Origin: Schizochytrium sp. TIO01
Lineage: Eukaryota > Sar > Bigyra > Thraustochytrida > Thraustochytriidae
Assembly (NCBI GenBank): GCA_004764695.1
Contig: SMSO01000037.1
Coordinates: forward strand, 3,718,337 to 3,782,336
Reading direction: 5' to 3'
DNA length: 64,000 nucleotides
Made by a program: the position numbers and the translations under genes
Notes under the pieces: model-generated
The model's input: the letters and a program-made list of their open reading frames with translations, nothing else
Database searches by the model: none
Told to the model about the DNA's origin: nothing
Shown: one piece after another, positions 31,823-42,932 of the stretch
How the letters are laid out: the number at the start of each line of letters is the position of its first letter
How positions within the stretch are numbered: the stretch's first letter is position 1

Positions 31823-34800
31823 TTACTTGTCTTCATTCTGTAATGAATCAAAGAGCTCTTGGGCGAATACATTATCAGGATGTAGGTCCAGGCTCTTGCG
31901 AAGTGATGCCAAGGCAGCTTTTCGTGATTTATTATCCGAGCCTTGGAGCATACTTACACACCCGCGCACCAAATGGACACGGTAGTCTTCGGGGAAAGCT
32001 TTCGCGACTTTGTTCATACCACCTAAGCATCGGCCAACACCAAATTTACTTGCCAAAAATTCCGCTTGAGCCAGACGCGCGTAGCATTCTATTTCTGATT
32101 TTGTGCCTTCGTCGTCATCGGCAAAGAAGTCGACAGCACAAACAAAACACTCACTTGCAAGCTCTGGATCAGTATTTCCAATGAGGTAGCCCAACTCGAT
32201 CCAAATTAGAGGCGCGTCACGCAATTCTTGTAGGCCCTCCAAATACAGAGGGGGGGCACGCTTAACACGTCCCAAAAGACACTTTGCTAATCCACGCAGG
32301 TCCTGCTGCTCCTTGTCAGTGCCTGACGCTGTGTTGCTGAGTAAACTTGCAGCCTCTTCTGAAATGATTTCGTCGCCTGCCATAGCTGCTACTTCTGCAA
32401 ATCTTACAAGATCAAGCAAAGTTCGATCTGGTGCCTCAGCGAGCCGCCGTGCAAGCTTAAGAGCCGCCGCAGCTTGAGATGGGGTACTTACAGACCCAAT
32501 GAATAGTCGTGCAGTTTCACGATTGTATGGAGCAGCATAGTATGCCTGAGCAGCGTGATGAAATGCCTTTTGCATATACCCCAAGGATCGCTGGAGAGCT
32601 CCCTGATAGAAGTTGAGATCCCTCCGTGCGAAATGCAATGTCTGTGCAACATCCAAACAACGGGTCATTGATTTGCGATCTGAACGATACTCCTTTCGAA
32701 TTCTAACTTGTACTAACTCATCCTGCTGCAAAGAGCATCGCGCACGAGAAATCCAGCCGGCCATTTCCCACGGGGCAGAATAAATAGCTTCGGGCGAACG
32801 TTTTTGCGCGGTTAAAATTTGGCTCCGTAAATGCGCAGAGGAGACACTTGAGATATTCACATCGTCAGAATGATTTATCTCAAGACTAGCCCGAGCTATC
32901 TTGTTGCCAGCCTCGCCAGCTTCCTGAAGCGATGGAAGCTTTGAACCATTCTTGAGATATGCTACAACAGGGTCAGCCATTACTTCTTCAGGGAACTCAA
33001 GGTCACGTTTGCCAGCAAGCAACAGTGCCATTGCCATTTCATGAGGCGTTGCAAGAGAAAAGTCAGCCAAATTTGAGGGAAACTTATCAACCTCAATATC
33101 ACCAAGTGCGACAAGGTGATGGTACGCCATCTCAGACGGAGACTGGTGAAGATGATCGAGGATGGTAGCGCGGTGAGCAGAACGTGCAATCAGCGCAATT
33201 GCCATGTAGTAATGAGCCATTCTGTCATTGGGACAACGGCGTAAAACACGGCGTGCAACATCTTCAATATCAGACCAACCATGGCGTCCAAGGTACTCCC
33301 AGCGCAGCTTTGTGTTCTGGTGCGCATACTCAGAAAGTGCTACGTGGTCAGAAGTAATGCTTAAACCCGGTGTTACTGCATCGATGGCACAACGCAGAGT
33401 GGCGAGTACCTTCGTGTCGTTCTCGTCTTTTTCTCCAACAGCAATTCGGGCGCGGGCAGTCCAAGACACAGCCTTTTCATGTGCGCGACCTGCTTGAGCT
33501 TCCGTGAATGCTCGCAACGCGGCCTCTTGGCGGCCGCAGCGCTCAAACAGAATACCAAGGTTACACCATGCTGCTGACGCTCCGCTTGGGTCAAGCTGTG
33601 TAGCACGAACAAGACAATGCTGAGCGAGGTGCACAGCGGCGCTATCCCAAGTAATTCGCAAACTATGAGATATGCCAAGCATGCTCCATGCATTTGCATC
33701 TGTGGGTTGAAGAGCAATTGATACCTCAGCACATCGACGACTCTGCGTAACATAAGTTTCAAAATCATCAACGAGAGAAGACAGTTCTGTATCTCTCTGA
33801 GCATGCAAAATTTCTTGCTGCGTTCGCCTTATAGTGCAAGTTGCAACAGTAAGCCATGCTTGAGACTTCCAGGGCTCAAAAAACACACTCTTAGCATGGT
33901 TTCGCATAGCACATTTGTAGGCCTCCTCACCTTGAGGGTCCTTCGCCTTAGCAGCTGGCAGAGCATTTGCTCGAATCGCATTGAGTCGGGCTCGAAGCTG
34001 GCTGAATGCTAGAAGTGGGTGGATACCGTGGCGATCGAGATCACTGATACCACGCTCTACTTCATCAGCTGCTGACTCAAAGCGTCCCGACGAAAGTAGA
34101 GACTCTGCAAATTGAACGCGAGCCTGGGCTAAAGTCCAGCTTGTAGCTTCACTAGGGAAAAGTTCAGAAGACTTCTCTAGAGCAGCCAAAGCACCCAAAT
34201 AGTCGGTATTTTGAAGGCGTAGGCGACCCAGTCGCAAGTAAACGTAAGCTTGTTGATCTGCTTGCACTTGGTCGTTCATACACTCAACGGCTTTTGCAAG
34301 GGCCATGAGAGCACCTTCACGTTTGCCGGTACGAGAATAAGCGTCACCCAAACCTTGCCAGGCATCAAAACGAGATTCTGCGCCAGCAACCGCGCGCTGA
34401 AAGCACTTTTCTGCTTCTACATAGTTGTTTGAATAGAGAGCCAACCGGCCAAGGCGAATCCATGCATCTGCATAAGTCTCCTGGAAGGTTTGCACATCAC
34501 TTCCTTTATGTGCAAGATCATCAACGAATGCAATCGTACGCTTATACAAGTCGATAATTTGCTGCGGGCGCTTTGCTTCCCAGTGTCTCGCTGCAACAAT
34601 TTGAAGCAACCCAGATTGCATAGGGTCTAGGTCAAGGCTTTTCTCAAAACATTTGAGAGCACGCTCAGCATCGCCCTTTTGAGCGTATATTTTACCCAAA
34701 TACAAGAACGTGCTACTGAGCTCGGGGTCAAGCTGGGCTGCCTTGAGAAGAAATTTCGTGGAATTTGCTACATCTCCATGCTTGAAGAGGGCCTCGCCTT

Positions 34801-37157
34801 GAAGAGAAAGGTGCCATGGCAGAACGGTTGTCGAGGACGGGCTTCGGTCTGCGAGGTCGAGCTGGGAAACCAGGTCAGATGAACCGCTTGGAGTGAGCGG
34901 GGGGCGACAAACAACCTTTAGCTCTTCTAAAGCCTCTGAGACACGATTGTTATTCAAAGCAAATACTGCTTGGAGTGCTGCCATGGCTCGAAGTACTTCA
35001 TCTGAGACTGAAGGCTGGCCACTAGAGTCCTGTCGAGAAGGCTCCAAGCCTGCACTAAAAAAATTGTAGACATTCAAGGCATGGGCAATTAGAGGATCTT
35101 TGGCAATGTCTGATCGGGCCTTTGATTCTGCACCCGTGTTTTGGGGACCGACTTTAATGGTTTTCGGGTTTTCGGGTTCAAAAAGCTGATTTATTTCGAC
35201 GAGTGCCTCTTTAGCCAGGCGGTTTCCTTCCGATGGAATAAGGTAGCTTGCAGCTTCAAGTTGAAGAGCAGCAAGAGCAGGCCGCCACATAGCGATAGAT
35301 TTGGCAAAGCAAGATTTGGAATTATCCTCTACAGCGCATATGGAGCGGATACCTTCTTGTGCAGCACGGGCAGCAGCTCGAGCTTCAAGAGCACGACCCT
35401 TAGAGCCCTTAACAAACCATCTTGTTAGCATTGATGCACGCTGGAGCCACACATTAGGGCTCTCCTTCGTCAAGAGCGAAAGAACTGCTGACTTTTGCTT
35501 TTCCAGGTCTTCCTTGCGGGACTGGGGTGTTCCTGTAGGTGATTCCACAGAAGCAGCTGCCACAGAACTGAAAGATATAACTTTGCGTTGTTTGCTAGCT
35601 GGTTTCTGATTACTTGCTGTGAGATGCTGCTTTTTATCAAAGATCTCACGTGCTGTACGGAGTTTTAAAAGCGCACGATCACAGCACACGCGGGCTTCTC
35701 CACGATAGTTGCAGGATGCAAGTTGCTTTGCGGCAAGTGCCCAGGCTCTCCATACCTCACCGTAGAGATCGTCCTGTTTATTTGCTACGCTAACAATCGT
35801 CGCTGTGGGAATGATTTGAGCTTGATTAGATTCACCAAAATCCAAGGCAATCGTCAGAAGCACTGAGTGAGACAATGCACAAGTTGCCTCATCATGCGAT
35901 GCTTGAAGCATGCTCTGGCAAATTTTTTGGAGATCTTGAATGCTTGATTTACCAACAACTTGTGCGATAGCAACCTCACTGACAGTCTTGCGAAGGAGAA
36001 AAGTTTCTTTGATGAGTTCCTCTGGTGTTTCTTCCCATGCGCAGAGATATGCTAATGAGAGTTTTTGTAATTCTTCGACCGAGAGATTTTCTAGCAAGCA
36101 GTCGTGATGGAAACGCAAAAGAACATCTAAAGCAGCCAAGCGGTCGGCCGGAGGAAGCTGCCACTGGAGAGCTTGAAGAAAAATTGCACGTGACTCTGCG
36201 TATTTTTTAGCGCGCCCGTACGCATGGGCGGCCTCTAAGCCGAACTCCTGGCTCTTTTCTTCGTTGCCTTTTGAAGCAGCTACATCCATTTGTCTTTTGC
36301 GAACTTCGGCGAATTTGGCGAGCTCACCAGTGGCATCGTAAACATCTGCAAGACGTGTCAGAGCTACCATCAGGGTGGAGTCACTGTACATTTGAATGGA
36401 AAGAAGAAAGTTGCCAGTTGGTGATAGTTGGTAATATTGTTTCGCAGCAGTTTAAAAAAAAGCAAATTGGGTCAGTCAGCATACGGAAAAGGTTTACATC
36501 TCGGATGAGATGTGGGTTTATTTCTCAATGATACAGCTTACACTGTTAGTCGTGCAATAACTTACATCTGGCACGCTTTAACAAGCAGATTTTCGGCCTG
36601 ATCAAAGTCTTTCAGGCCCAAAGCGGCTCTCCCAGCCAGAACATGAAGTCGTGCATTTTCTGCGCCTCCTGGAAGTGCAAGGGCTTCTTTTGCTGCCTAG
36701 AATTGATTTCCCATCATATTTACATCACAGCTAGTCGCCATCAGTTAGTCTTATCATTTGCCAACCCAAGACATCGTAGTATATGGCATGCGAGGAAGAT
36801 AGATCCTGTAGTTTCTTCTATAAAGCAGGTCGCTAGTATACTCATGTTCAAAAGCTGTGCCATTACTCTTGAAGACAATTGACTAGGGCCAGGATCTCTG
36901 CATATGCTGCAACCACTCAATCACTCCACAAGTTTCCTGTCATGTGAACAGGCCTACATATCTATCTACCCAGGTATCCATCCAGCTATCTAATTGAGAT
37001 GCGTGCTTTTCATCCTCGAGACACCTGCTGCTCATTCCTTCTAGGAGTGAGGGCTTTGTAGTTTGCTACTGCTCTGTCTCTAAGCACCTACCTTGAGGCT
37101 TGACCCAAAGCTACCCTCCTCCAGGGCCTCCTGGCTGCTCTGCACAAGGCGCTTCAT
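31823..37157 (-). CDS. SKI3: Superkiller complex TPR subunit SKI3 / TTC37-like
   Basis: I read three exons: 37157-37092 (22 codons, starting MKRLVQSSQEALEEG), 36696-36566, and 36383-31823. Donors are GTAGGT and GTAAGT, acceptors CTAG and TACAG; all phases match and give 1585 residues. The joined N-terminus, SSLK-AAKEALALPGG...AENLLVKACQ-IDSTLMVALTRLADVY, forms continuous TPR helices, which supports the two short exons. Most of the protein is TPR or TPR-like, with clear repeats in the middle (for example GKIYAQKGDAERALKCFEKS and LGRLALYSNNYVEAEKCFQR). Length and architecture fit TTC37/SKI3, the scaffold of the SKI complex that feeds mRNA to the cytoplasmic exosome; partners (the SKI2 helicase and SKI8) are not in the window. 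Without alignment I cannot exclude another very large TPR protein, but size and repeat layout favour SKI3. Confidence 0.83.
36566..36696 (-). other. Second coding exon of the SKI3-like gene
   Basis: The exon is bounded by CTAG and GTAAGT and encodes AKEALALPGGAENARLHVLA followed by a second TPR helix pair. It ends with two bases of a codon that are completed by the first base of exon 3 at 36383. An alternative acceptor four bases further in (36692) would break the frame with exon 1. Confidence 0.82.
37092..37157 (-). other. First coding exon of the SKI3-like gene
   Basis: ATG at 37157 begins 22 codons, ending GGGTCAAGCCTCAAG before the donor GTAGGT. It is phase 0 and continues directly into GCAGCAAAAGAAGCC at 36696. 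The helix-turn pattern of the joined peptide fits the first TPR. The intron of 395 bases (36697-37091) is long for this window. Confidence 0.78.
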
Positions 37158-38023
37158 CCTTCAGACAGAGCGCTTCAATGCAGATTTGCTGCTATTTGTT
37201 GGAGACACTGATGAATGACTAAAGAAAAGGGATGAATGAATTAAATTATGGGTGAATGCAAAAATGAAAAATGAATGAAATGAAGAAATGCGAGCGTACA
37301 GCTGATACGCACGCGCGCAGCGTAGTAGGTGCAAACTGACACGCAATAGGCAGCGGCACTCTCTCCTCTCAGATGATCTGTTGCTAGCGTGAAAAAACTG
37401 CTTTGCCATCGAGTGAGCGATTTAGTTATTGTAGATCTGGCTTAAGAATTTCCAAGATTACGGGTATTGATTTTGTACAATGGAAAGCTCATCCCTCTTT
37501 CCCAGTACTTGCTCTTTCGCTTTGGTGCTTGCACTCCAGCACAGTGGTACAATCTCTTCGACGTTAAAGAAAACAACCAACGCCATGATTATCACATTCT
37601 TGGCTGCATCAGATGCTCTTCAATTTCATTTCATCAAATGTGGTATTTGCACCCATCCACATTCCCCTCTTTAGCCTAATTCTACAAGACTCAACTTAAT
37701 TATATGCTAAAACCATTCATATTCACTTGATTCTGTTTTATTCCACCAGGGAACAACCCCAAATCACCTTTTCCTACCAGATGTATTATATTTGCCGAGG
37801 CGTATTTTATTAAGGCGTAGCGTTGACTTGATCTGAGCTGAGGAATGAATACAGATAACATTTGCTCTGGAGAGGCCTCCGCTCTCGACCTCGTTCTGCG
37901 CGGCCTGGGTGGACTAGCTTAGGCCTGTACTCTTCCCTGTCGGCAGCACGGGCAGAATTGACTTCTTTCGTCCGAGGTCGGTGTTTTCCAGGTTGCAAGC
38001 ATCGTCATCTAAACAGCTTGAGC
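37158..38023. other. Divergent promoter region, SKI3 / MED4-like
   Basis: 866 bases separate the two start codons. I see no gene. The plus frame of the MED4-like gene is open back to 37862, so a longer N-terminus is formally possible. Confidence 0.6.
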
Positions 38024-39052
38024 ATGGCAGCAAGCCCTGCGCCCGCTACGCGGGAGGAGTCCCGCCGCGACGACCTCCAGGAGCGGCAAGACGAAAAGGA
38101 GCAGGCGTCCCGCGAGGCTGTTCCCGTACGCACTCTTCTTCAGTCTTCTTTGGCGCGTTTTAAGGCACGACTACGGGACGTACTCCAGGTCGCTGCCAGC
38201 GCGACCTCGGGCAAGACCTCTGCCCCTTCGCAAACTGCGATTGATGGCGCCTTTGAAGCTCTCGTGCGTGAAAATTCTGATTTCAGGGCGGCCGTAGAGG
38301 TCCTTCACGCGCACCAGGCATTCCAAGCCCAAATTGCTGCTCGCGAGGCCGAAACTCAAGCTCGTGACGAAGACCTTTTGCGGCTCTCTGATGCACTACG
38401 CGCAGTACAAACTGCCGTCGAACGAGAGGTTTTTCAGTCTGCCAAGCCTCTGCTCGGCAGACTTGGATCTGGCCACAAACCTTCGCAACCCAAAGCTTCA
38501 AATTCGAATTCAGAATCTTCGAATTCAGACGTGAATTTAGAGTCAAACCCAAATTCGAAACCAGACTCTGACTTGAAAAGGCCAAGAGCTGTGGATAGCA
38601 CAGCAGTGCTCACGTATGCGCACAAACTTAGTTACTCGACGTCGGCACCCCCAGGATGGCACTTCTCGCAAGGTGTGGCGATCCCTGTGCCATTCAAGCC
38701 AGCAGCGCCTCAGGAAGAGCAGATCCGCAACACATTCCTTTTTGCGGACCTTGAGAATGTCCTGAAGAACAGGGTTCGAGTGGCACGCGGCGAGTCAGAA
38801 GATACAGGTTCAAATGCCAAAACAGAGGAAGAAGCTGCTGCGAAAAGGAAAGCGGAGGACATGGAGGCAGAGGGTAGTGTTACGAAGAAGGTCAAAACAG
38901 AAAACAATGATGACGATGACGATGATGACGACGACGACGATGATGACGAAGGTGCCGGATCGGCAGACCATGATGACGACGACGGAGACGACGACGACGA
39001 TGATGATGATGACGATGAGGACGATGATGACGACGACCCATTTAATTTGTAA
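38024..39052 (+). CDS. MED4: Mediator subunit 4-like protein with polyaspartate tail
   Basis: The ATG at 38024 gives 342 residues; an in-frame ATG at 37862 would add 54 residues of poor quality, so I prefer the later start. A coiled-coil-prone first half (RTLLQSSLARFKARLRDVLQ and AHQAFQAQIAAREAETQARDEDLLRLSDALR) is followed by a Ser/Asn spacer. The family signature comes next: TYAHKLSYSTSAPPGW, then FKPAAPQEEQIRN. MED4 proteins share the -YA-KISYTT-APPG- element followed by PAPQ. MED4 sits in the middle module of Mediator and helps connect regulators to RNA polymerase II. The tail has a basic, nuclear-localisation-like stretch (VTKKVKTEN) and then about 40 mostly Asp residues ending DDPFNL. 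Confidence 0.85.
   Translation: MAASPAPATREESRRDDLQERQDEKEQASREAVPVRTLLQSSLARFKARLRDVLQVAASATSGKTSAPSQTAIDGAFEALVRENSDFRAAVEVLHAHQAFQAQIAAREAETQARDEDLLRLSDALRAVQTAVEREVFQSAKPLLGRLGSGHKPSQPKASNSNSESSNSDVNLESNPNSKPDSDLKRPRAVDSTAVLTYAHKLSYSTSAPPGWHFSQGVAIPVPFKPAAPQEEQIRNTFLFADLENVLKNRVRVARGESEDTGSNAKTEEEAAAKRKAEDMEAEGSVTKKVKTENNDDDDDDDDDDDDDEGAGSADHDDDDGDDDDDDDDDDEDDDDDDPFNL
38908..39043. repeat. GAT/GAC aspartate codon run inside the MED4-like gene
   Basis: Two arrays of GAY codons are separated by EGAGSADH. GAT and GAC are mixed, so the run is not a pure microsatellite and selection on the acidic tail is plausible. It encodes poly-Ser on the opposite strand, which is a shadow. Confidence 0.85.
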
Positions 39053-39909
39053 GTAGGGAGCTGTTTCGATAGTTGTCGGAATATGTGTGTTGATCGTACC
39101 CTGTCAGAGCAAGGTAGAATCACTCAATTCTTGCATAGTAATTTAATTTGAGAGTAAAAGCGAAAGCAGCACGACCACCTCTACTATTGCTGCCGTTGCT
39201 ACTACTACTACCACATACATATTTTTAGAAAGTCTCCCTGTTGTGTCTTGTGTTTAGGACTACTTTGCGTTGTTGACTGCTGTCGTGTGCTTAGTCACAT
39301 CTCTATAGGTCGATGGCCTGCCCCAGGCATACTGTCAAGCGTGATAAGAAAAAGAAAATTCATTCGTGTCAGTCCAAAGGAATGTTGGGCTCAGTTTGAG
39401 TGCTTGCATCCTTACTCCACCTCCTATTCGACTTGCTTAGATTGAACGTTGAATTCCAAATAACAACATGAAAAAGGTTCTTTTACAAGTCCCATGAATG
39501 TATCTTTTCTCTTATATGGAATCGCTATTCTGCTAAGCGCAAGTGCTGTACTGTAATGATTTAAAAAAAAGAGAGGGTGCCTTCCTTTCTAGTCGTAGTT
39601 AGCTTGTCTTTCCTTGTCCATCTCACTCAATTCCTGAATCGCGTTTTTCTGCTCTTGTGGTCGATCACGTCGCATAATCGGACTATATAATTGTGATAGG
39701 ATATATATCTAACAAAGCAACAAGCCACCTTTCAAATAGCAATCATACCCCTAAAACTAAGTTATTTTGAAAAAATTGAAAAAATTAACCACTTAAGGAT
39801 AGGTTGCACCTAGGGGAAAGTCGATGGGGATAAACATACATGAAGGTTGGAGCCTGTTTGTAAATGACACGTTTCAGACACAGAAAGAAAGGTTTATTGC
39901 TTCGATCCA
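39053..39909. other. Convergent 3' spacer between MED4-like and cysteine-rich genes
   Basis: 857 bases with no supported gene. A CTACTACTACT run lies at about 39201-39213. Confidence 0.65.
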
Positions 39910-41241
39910 TTAATCTTCTATGTCCAAAGCTACATCAGTTGCTGACCTCGTGTACTTCTTTATGCACTCACAATAGGGTGACTGACAACAATTCTCCGAA
40001 CATTTGTCGGTCTTACAGTTTGGCGTTTCAGATGTCTTAGAAACCATGCAACTGGTGCAGCCGCTGTCTTTACCCATGTTCCAACATTGAGCCTTTGAAG
40101 TCAATTCTGCATTTTGACAACCGAGTCTTGAACCACACCAGTTACACTGGTAGAAATCATTACCGCTTGCTACGCATCCCTTCGGGGTATTTTTAAGAGG
40201 GTTGTTGCAGGGACTCTGATAGCAACCTGCAGTACTAAATCCTCGCGCTGCGTTCATTTCTTTAGTATACCACACACAACGCCCCCCAGTATGCTGGATA
40301 GTGCAGTGACCATTGTTAATGCGAAAACATGGGTCGGGCACACATGTGGAAGCTTCTGATGTTTTGACAGAGCTATAAGTATTTGCAGCCCACAAAGTGC
40401 CGACCCACATGCACCCGTTTGTTTGCTTACATTCGGTTCGGTTGTATTCTAAGCACGTTTCGTCGTTTTGGTTGAGCATCGCTGTTGTGTAAGCGCTGTT
40501 GGCGCACGTGCTGAAAGCAGTGTCTGCGTCACGGTTGTTAATTTCTTCGTAAATTGCTAAGCAAGTACTACCCTCAGTTAAATATTTGCGATCCTTTGCT
40601 TTAATAGTAATTGCGCTGCTTATCGACGACTTGCGACGCCGGCGGCGCTTTCTAAGTGCTCGACGATTATTCGTAGAGTCGTTAAGGTCCATGTCAGCTT
40701 CAGTAAAAGCTGATGGAGAAGGCGTGGCGATGTTACTTCCATCAGTCACGCTTTCGCGCCAATCGCTGAAGTAAGCGTCAGTGGCGTCACCATCGAGCGC
40801 ACGACGGCTCTTGATATCATTATCATCGTCATCTTCACCATCTTCGTCATCAATAGGAAACATGTCTACAAGATGTCTGCTACTGTAGAAGTCCCCATCT
40901 TCGTCGTCATCTTCGTCGTCATCTTCGTCGCTTTCGTCATCTTCATCCTCTTCCTCACTAGTACCCTCCCCATCTGAGGAAAGCTTTCGCTGTTGCTTCT
41001 CATCAATGAGGTGGCCTGATTCAATCTCCCCATTTTCATCCGCTCCAAAAAAGTCAGTTTGAAGCAGAGATGCGGCAAGCTCGCGAGCTTCGTCATTAGA
41101 CATTTTCCTATTTTTCAGGATATTATGCACTTGATCTACGACTTCATCAATTTCCCGGGCACCACGGAGTTCACGGCCATGCGAAAAGGCAATAGCAATG
41201 ATTACACCAAGAATTGCAAGAGGCTGAAAGAGGCGAGCCAT
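39910..41241 (-). CDS. Secreted acidic, cysteine-rich protein of unknown function
   Basis: 443 residues, one exon. The N-terminus, MARLFQPLAILGVIIAIAFS, is a clear signal peptide, cleaved probably just before HGRELRG. Residues about 60-190 are very acidic (several runs of Asp and Glu) and include four to five basic sites such as RHLVD, RRALDGD and RRALRKRRRRRK. The last of these may be a proprotein-convertase site that separates an acidic propiece from the cysteine-rich C-terminal half. That half (about 225-430) has over 20 cysteines, including CNWCGSRLGC, CTSCM and CCQSPYCEC, and must be disulfide-bonded. A related multi-cysteine array occurs in several stramenopile extracellular proteins, but I cannot name the family. 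An RELR tetrapeptide follows the signal peptide. It looks like an oomycete RXLR but there is no dEER after it, and chance is likely. Confidence 0.85.
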   Translation of the reverse strand: MARLFQPLAILGVIIAIAFSHGRELRGAREIDEVVDQVHNILKNRKMSNDEARELAASLLQTDFFGADENGEIESGHLIDEKQQRKLSSDGEGTSEEEDEDDESDEDDDEDDDEDGDFYSSRHLVDMFPIDDEDGEDDDDNDIKSRRALDGDATDAYFSDWRESVTDGSNIATPSPSAFTEADMDLNDSTNNRRALRKRRRRRKSSISSAITIKAKDRKYLTEGSTCLAIYEEINNRDADTAFSTCANSAYTTAMLNQNDETCLEYNRTECKQTNGCMWVGTLWAANTYSSVKTSEASTCVPDPCFRINNGHCTIQHTGGRCVWYTKEMNAARGFSTAGCYQSPCNNPLKNTPKGCVASGNDFYQCNWCGSRLGCQNAELTSKAQCWNMGKDSGCTSCMVSKTSETPNCKTDKCSENCCQSPYCECIKKYTRSATDVALDIED

Positions 41242-42932
41242 TTTCCCTTGCTAGGTCTTTCACCAATGACTTGCTTTGGCAGAGTCTTTGCCACGCAGGC
41301 AGCGGGACACCAAGAAGCAGATCTTAATTGTGAATCTAAGATGTGCTTCTTTGCCTAAGAGATCCTTGCGAAGAGGACAGGTATTGCGTTTCAGGTTCAA
41401 TGTTTCAGATATTCTGGTTTTGCTTGTATTGAAATCTGAGTTTTTGCTCTCTTGTTCGATTCCCTTGCTTCAATGAACATTTAGAGTTCGTATAGGTTCG
41501 AGCTCAAGAATCAAGCATAAATTACAATAGTATAAGAAAGGTTGATATCCTGTAATTTAGTATCGAAAAGTCATACCATTTTTTTCTTTACAACTGATTT
41601 CCCGCGCGCAGGTCTCCGCGTTGGTTCGGGAACGAAAAGTGCCAGAATAATGGAGACTTTCTATTTCTTTAACATATATACATATTGTTCGCCGACACTG
41701 ATTCACCCAAGTCCGCGCTCCTTATCTTTATCTAAGCATATAGAGAGGAGAAGTTTCTTAGTCTCTACAGACCATACGAAGGTAGTTAGATCCGTTAATC
41801 TAGCGCGGTAAGTACAACTATAACTGCGGACCAGTCATGCTGCCGCGGCGTACACAGTTCACGAAAAGCGAAAGTAAAGTACATTCCCTGTTGAAAAGGC
41901 CTAAGGATAAGTTTATGCAGAATCTAACGCATACACCATCTTTATTCTTCGGGGTACGCGAGGACGCTCTAGACTTTGCGTATAGCCTTGAGGTTGTTTA
42001 ACTGAAAAATCAGATGCTGCTTTTTCGCATCTCAGAGTAAAAACGCATTTGTCTATTTAACGATGCCACCCAGCTAGAAGCGCTTGGTAGGTAGTTATCC
42101 AATGTGCTGTCAAAAATATGCGAATATGCGTTTAACTCTAAGAAGGAACCTCCTCTCTACTTAGTTGCACACTAGCGAGAAAAGGCTCTAGCACTTTCAG
42201 CTACTAAAAGTAACCAACCGCAAATCCGCTTGAAGGTCTACTTCCTGCTAGCAAAGGCTCCAACTCACGGACTATAACTGTTTTATCATTATTTATCCAT
42301 CATGATGCCAATGCAGGACTAGATTAATCTCCAGGTGACAACAGTGCTAGCTAGATAGTCACCTTTGTTTGTTTTTGCAAGATTGGAAAAAAATAAAAAT
42401 AAATAAATATATATATATATTATATATATTATAGTTTGACTCTTATTCTATGACCTGTGCAACCCATTTTCGAACACCCACCGACCATAGAGTTGCTATG
42501 ATGGATATTCTAGAACCACTCCCTGTCTGGTGTCTAGACCCAAACTCTCGTTCTTTTGGGCTGCGCTCGAGGGACACTATTGCGTGGGGGTTGCAAGTCC
42601 TCTGCCTGAAGTGGGGTGAACGGAGCCACCTCCCTGGGAACTACAATCCTATTTAGTCTCGGAAGCCGTCGATCGAACCACGTTCTGTGGAACACAGCAT
42701 TTGATTTGAGAAGCACATCCAAAGCCCCACTCGGCTTGAGAGCGCTAAACACAACAAGACTTTCCTCGTGCTGTTCACTGTTTGGTCTAGCCGTAGTGCG
42801 GCGAAAGGGCTGAGCGGCGCACTCGTTGCCATTAAAATTTTGGCGGCAAGCGTCCTTTACATATACATATATAGTCTTTTTGTTCTGCTTGAATGGCTCC
42901 TTGAATAGAAATAATCCATACTGTCCTGAGAT
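41242..42932. other. Divergent spacer upstream of the zinc-ribbon gene
   Basis: 1.7 kb without a supported gene. It holds an AAAT/AT-dinucleotide stretch at about 42394-42432. The plus and minus frames at 42.45-43.05 kb overlap without protein character and are taken as noise. Confidence 0.6.
42394..42432. repeat. AAAT/TA-rich simple repeat
   Basis: AAAT units pass into about nine TA dinucleotides, then TATTATATATATTATA. This A+T block lies about 500 bp upstream of the zinc-ribbon gene. Confidence 0.85.

Noticed and set aside
38710..39123. Minus-strand poly-serine frame of 137 codons
   Set aside because: It is the complement of the GAT/GAC aspartate run in the MED4-like gene.
41163..41178. 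RELR as an oomycete RXLR effector motif
   Set aside because: It follows the signal peptide directly, lacks a following dEER motif, and the protein is large and cysteine-rich, unlike RXLR effectors. Chance in a basic/acidic sequence is likely.
41310..41480. TTCGATTCC, a tRNA T-arm-like word
   Set aside because: No acceptor, D or anticodon stem of suitable spacing can be drawn around it.
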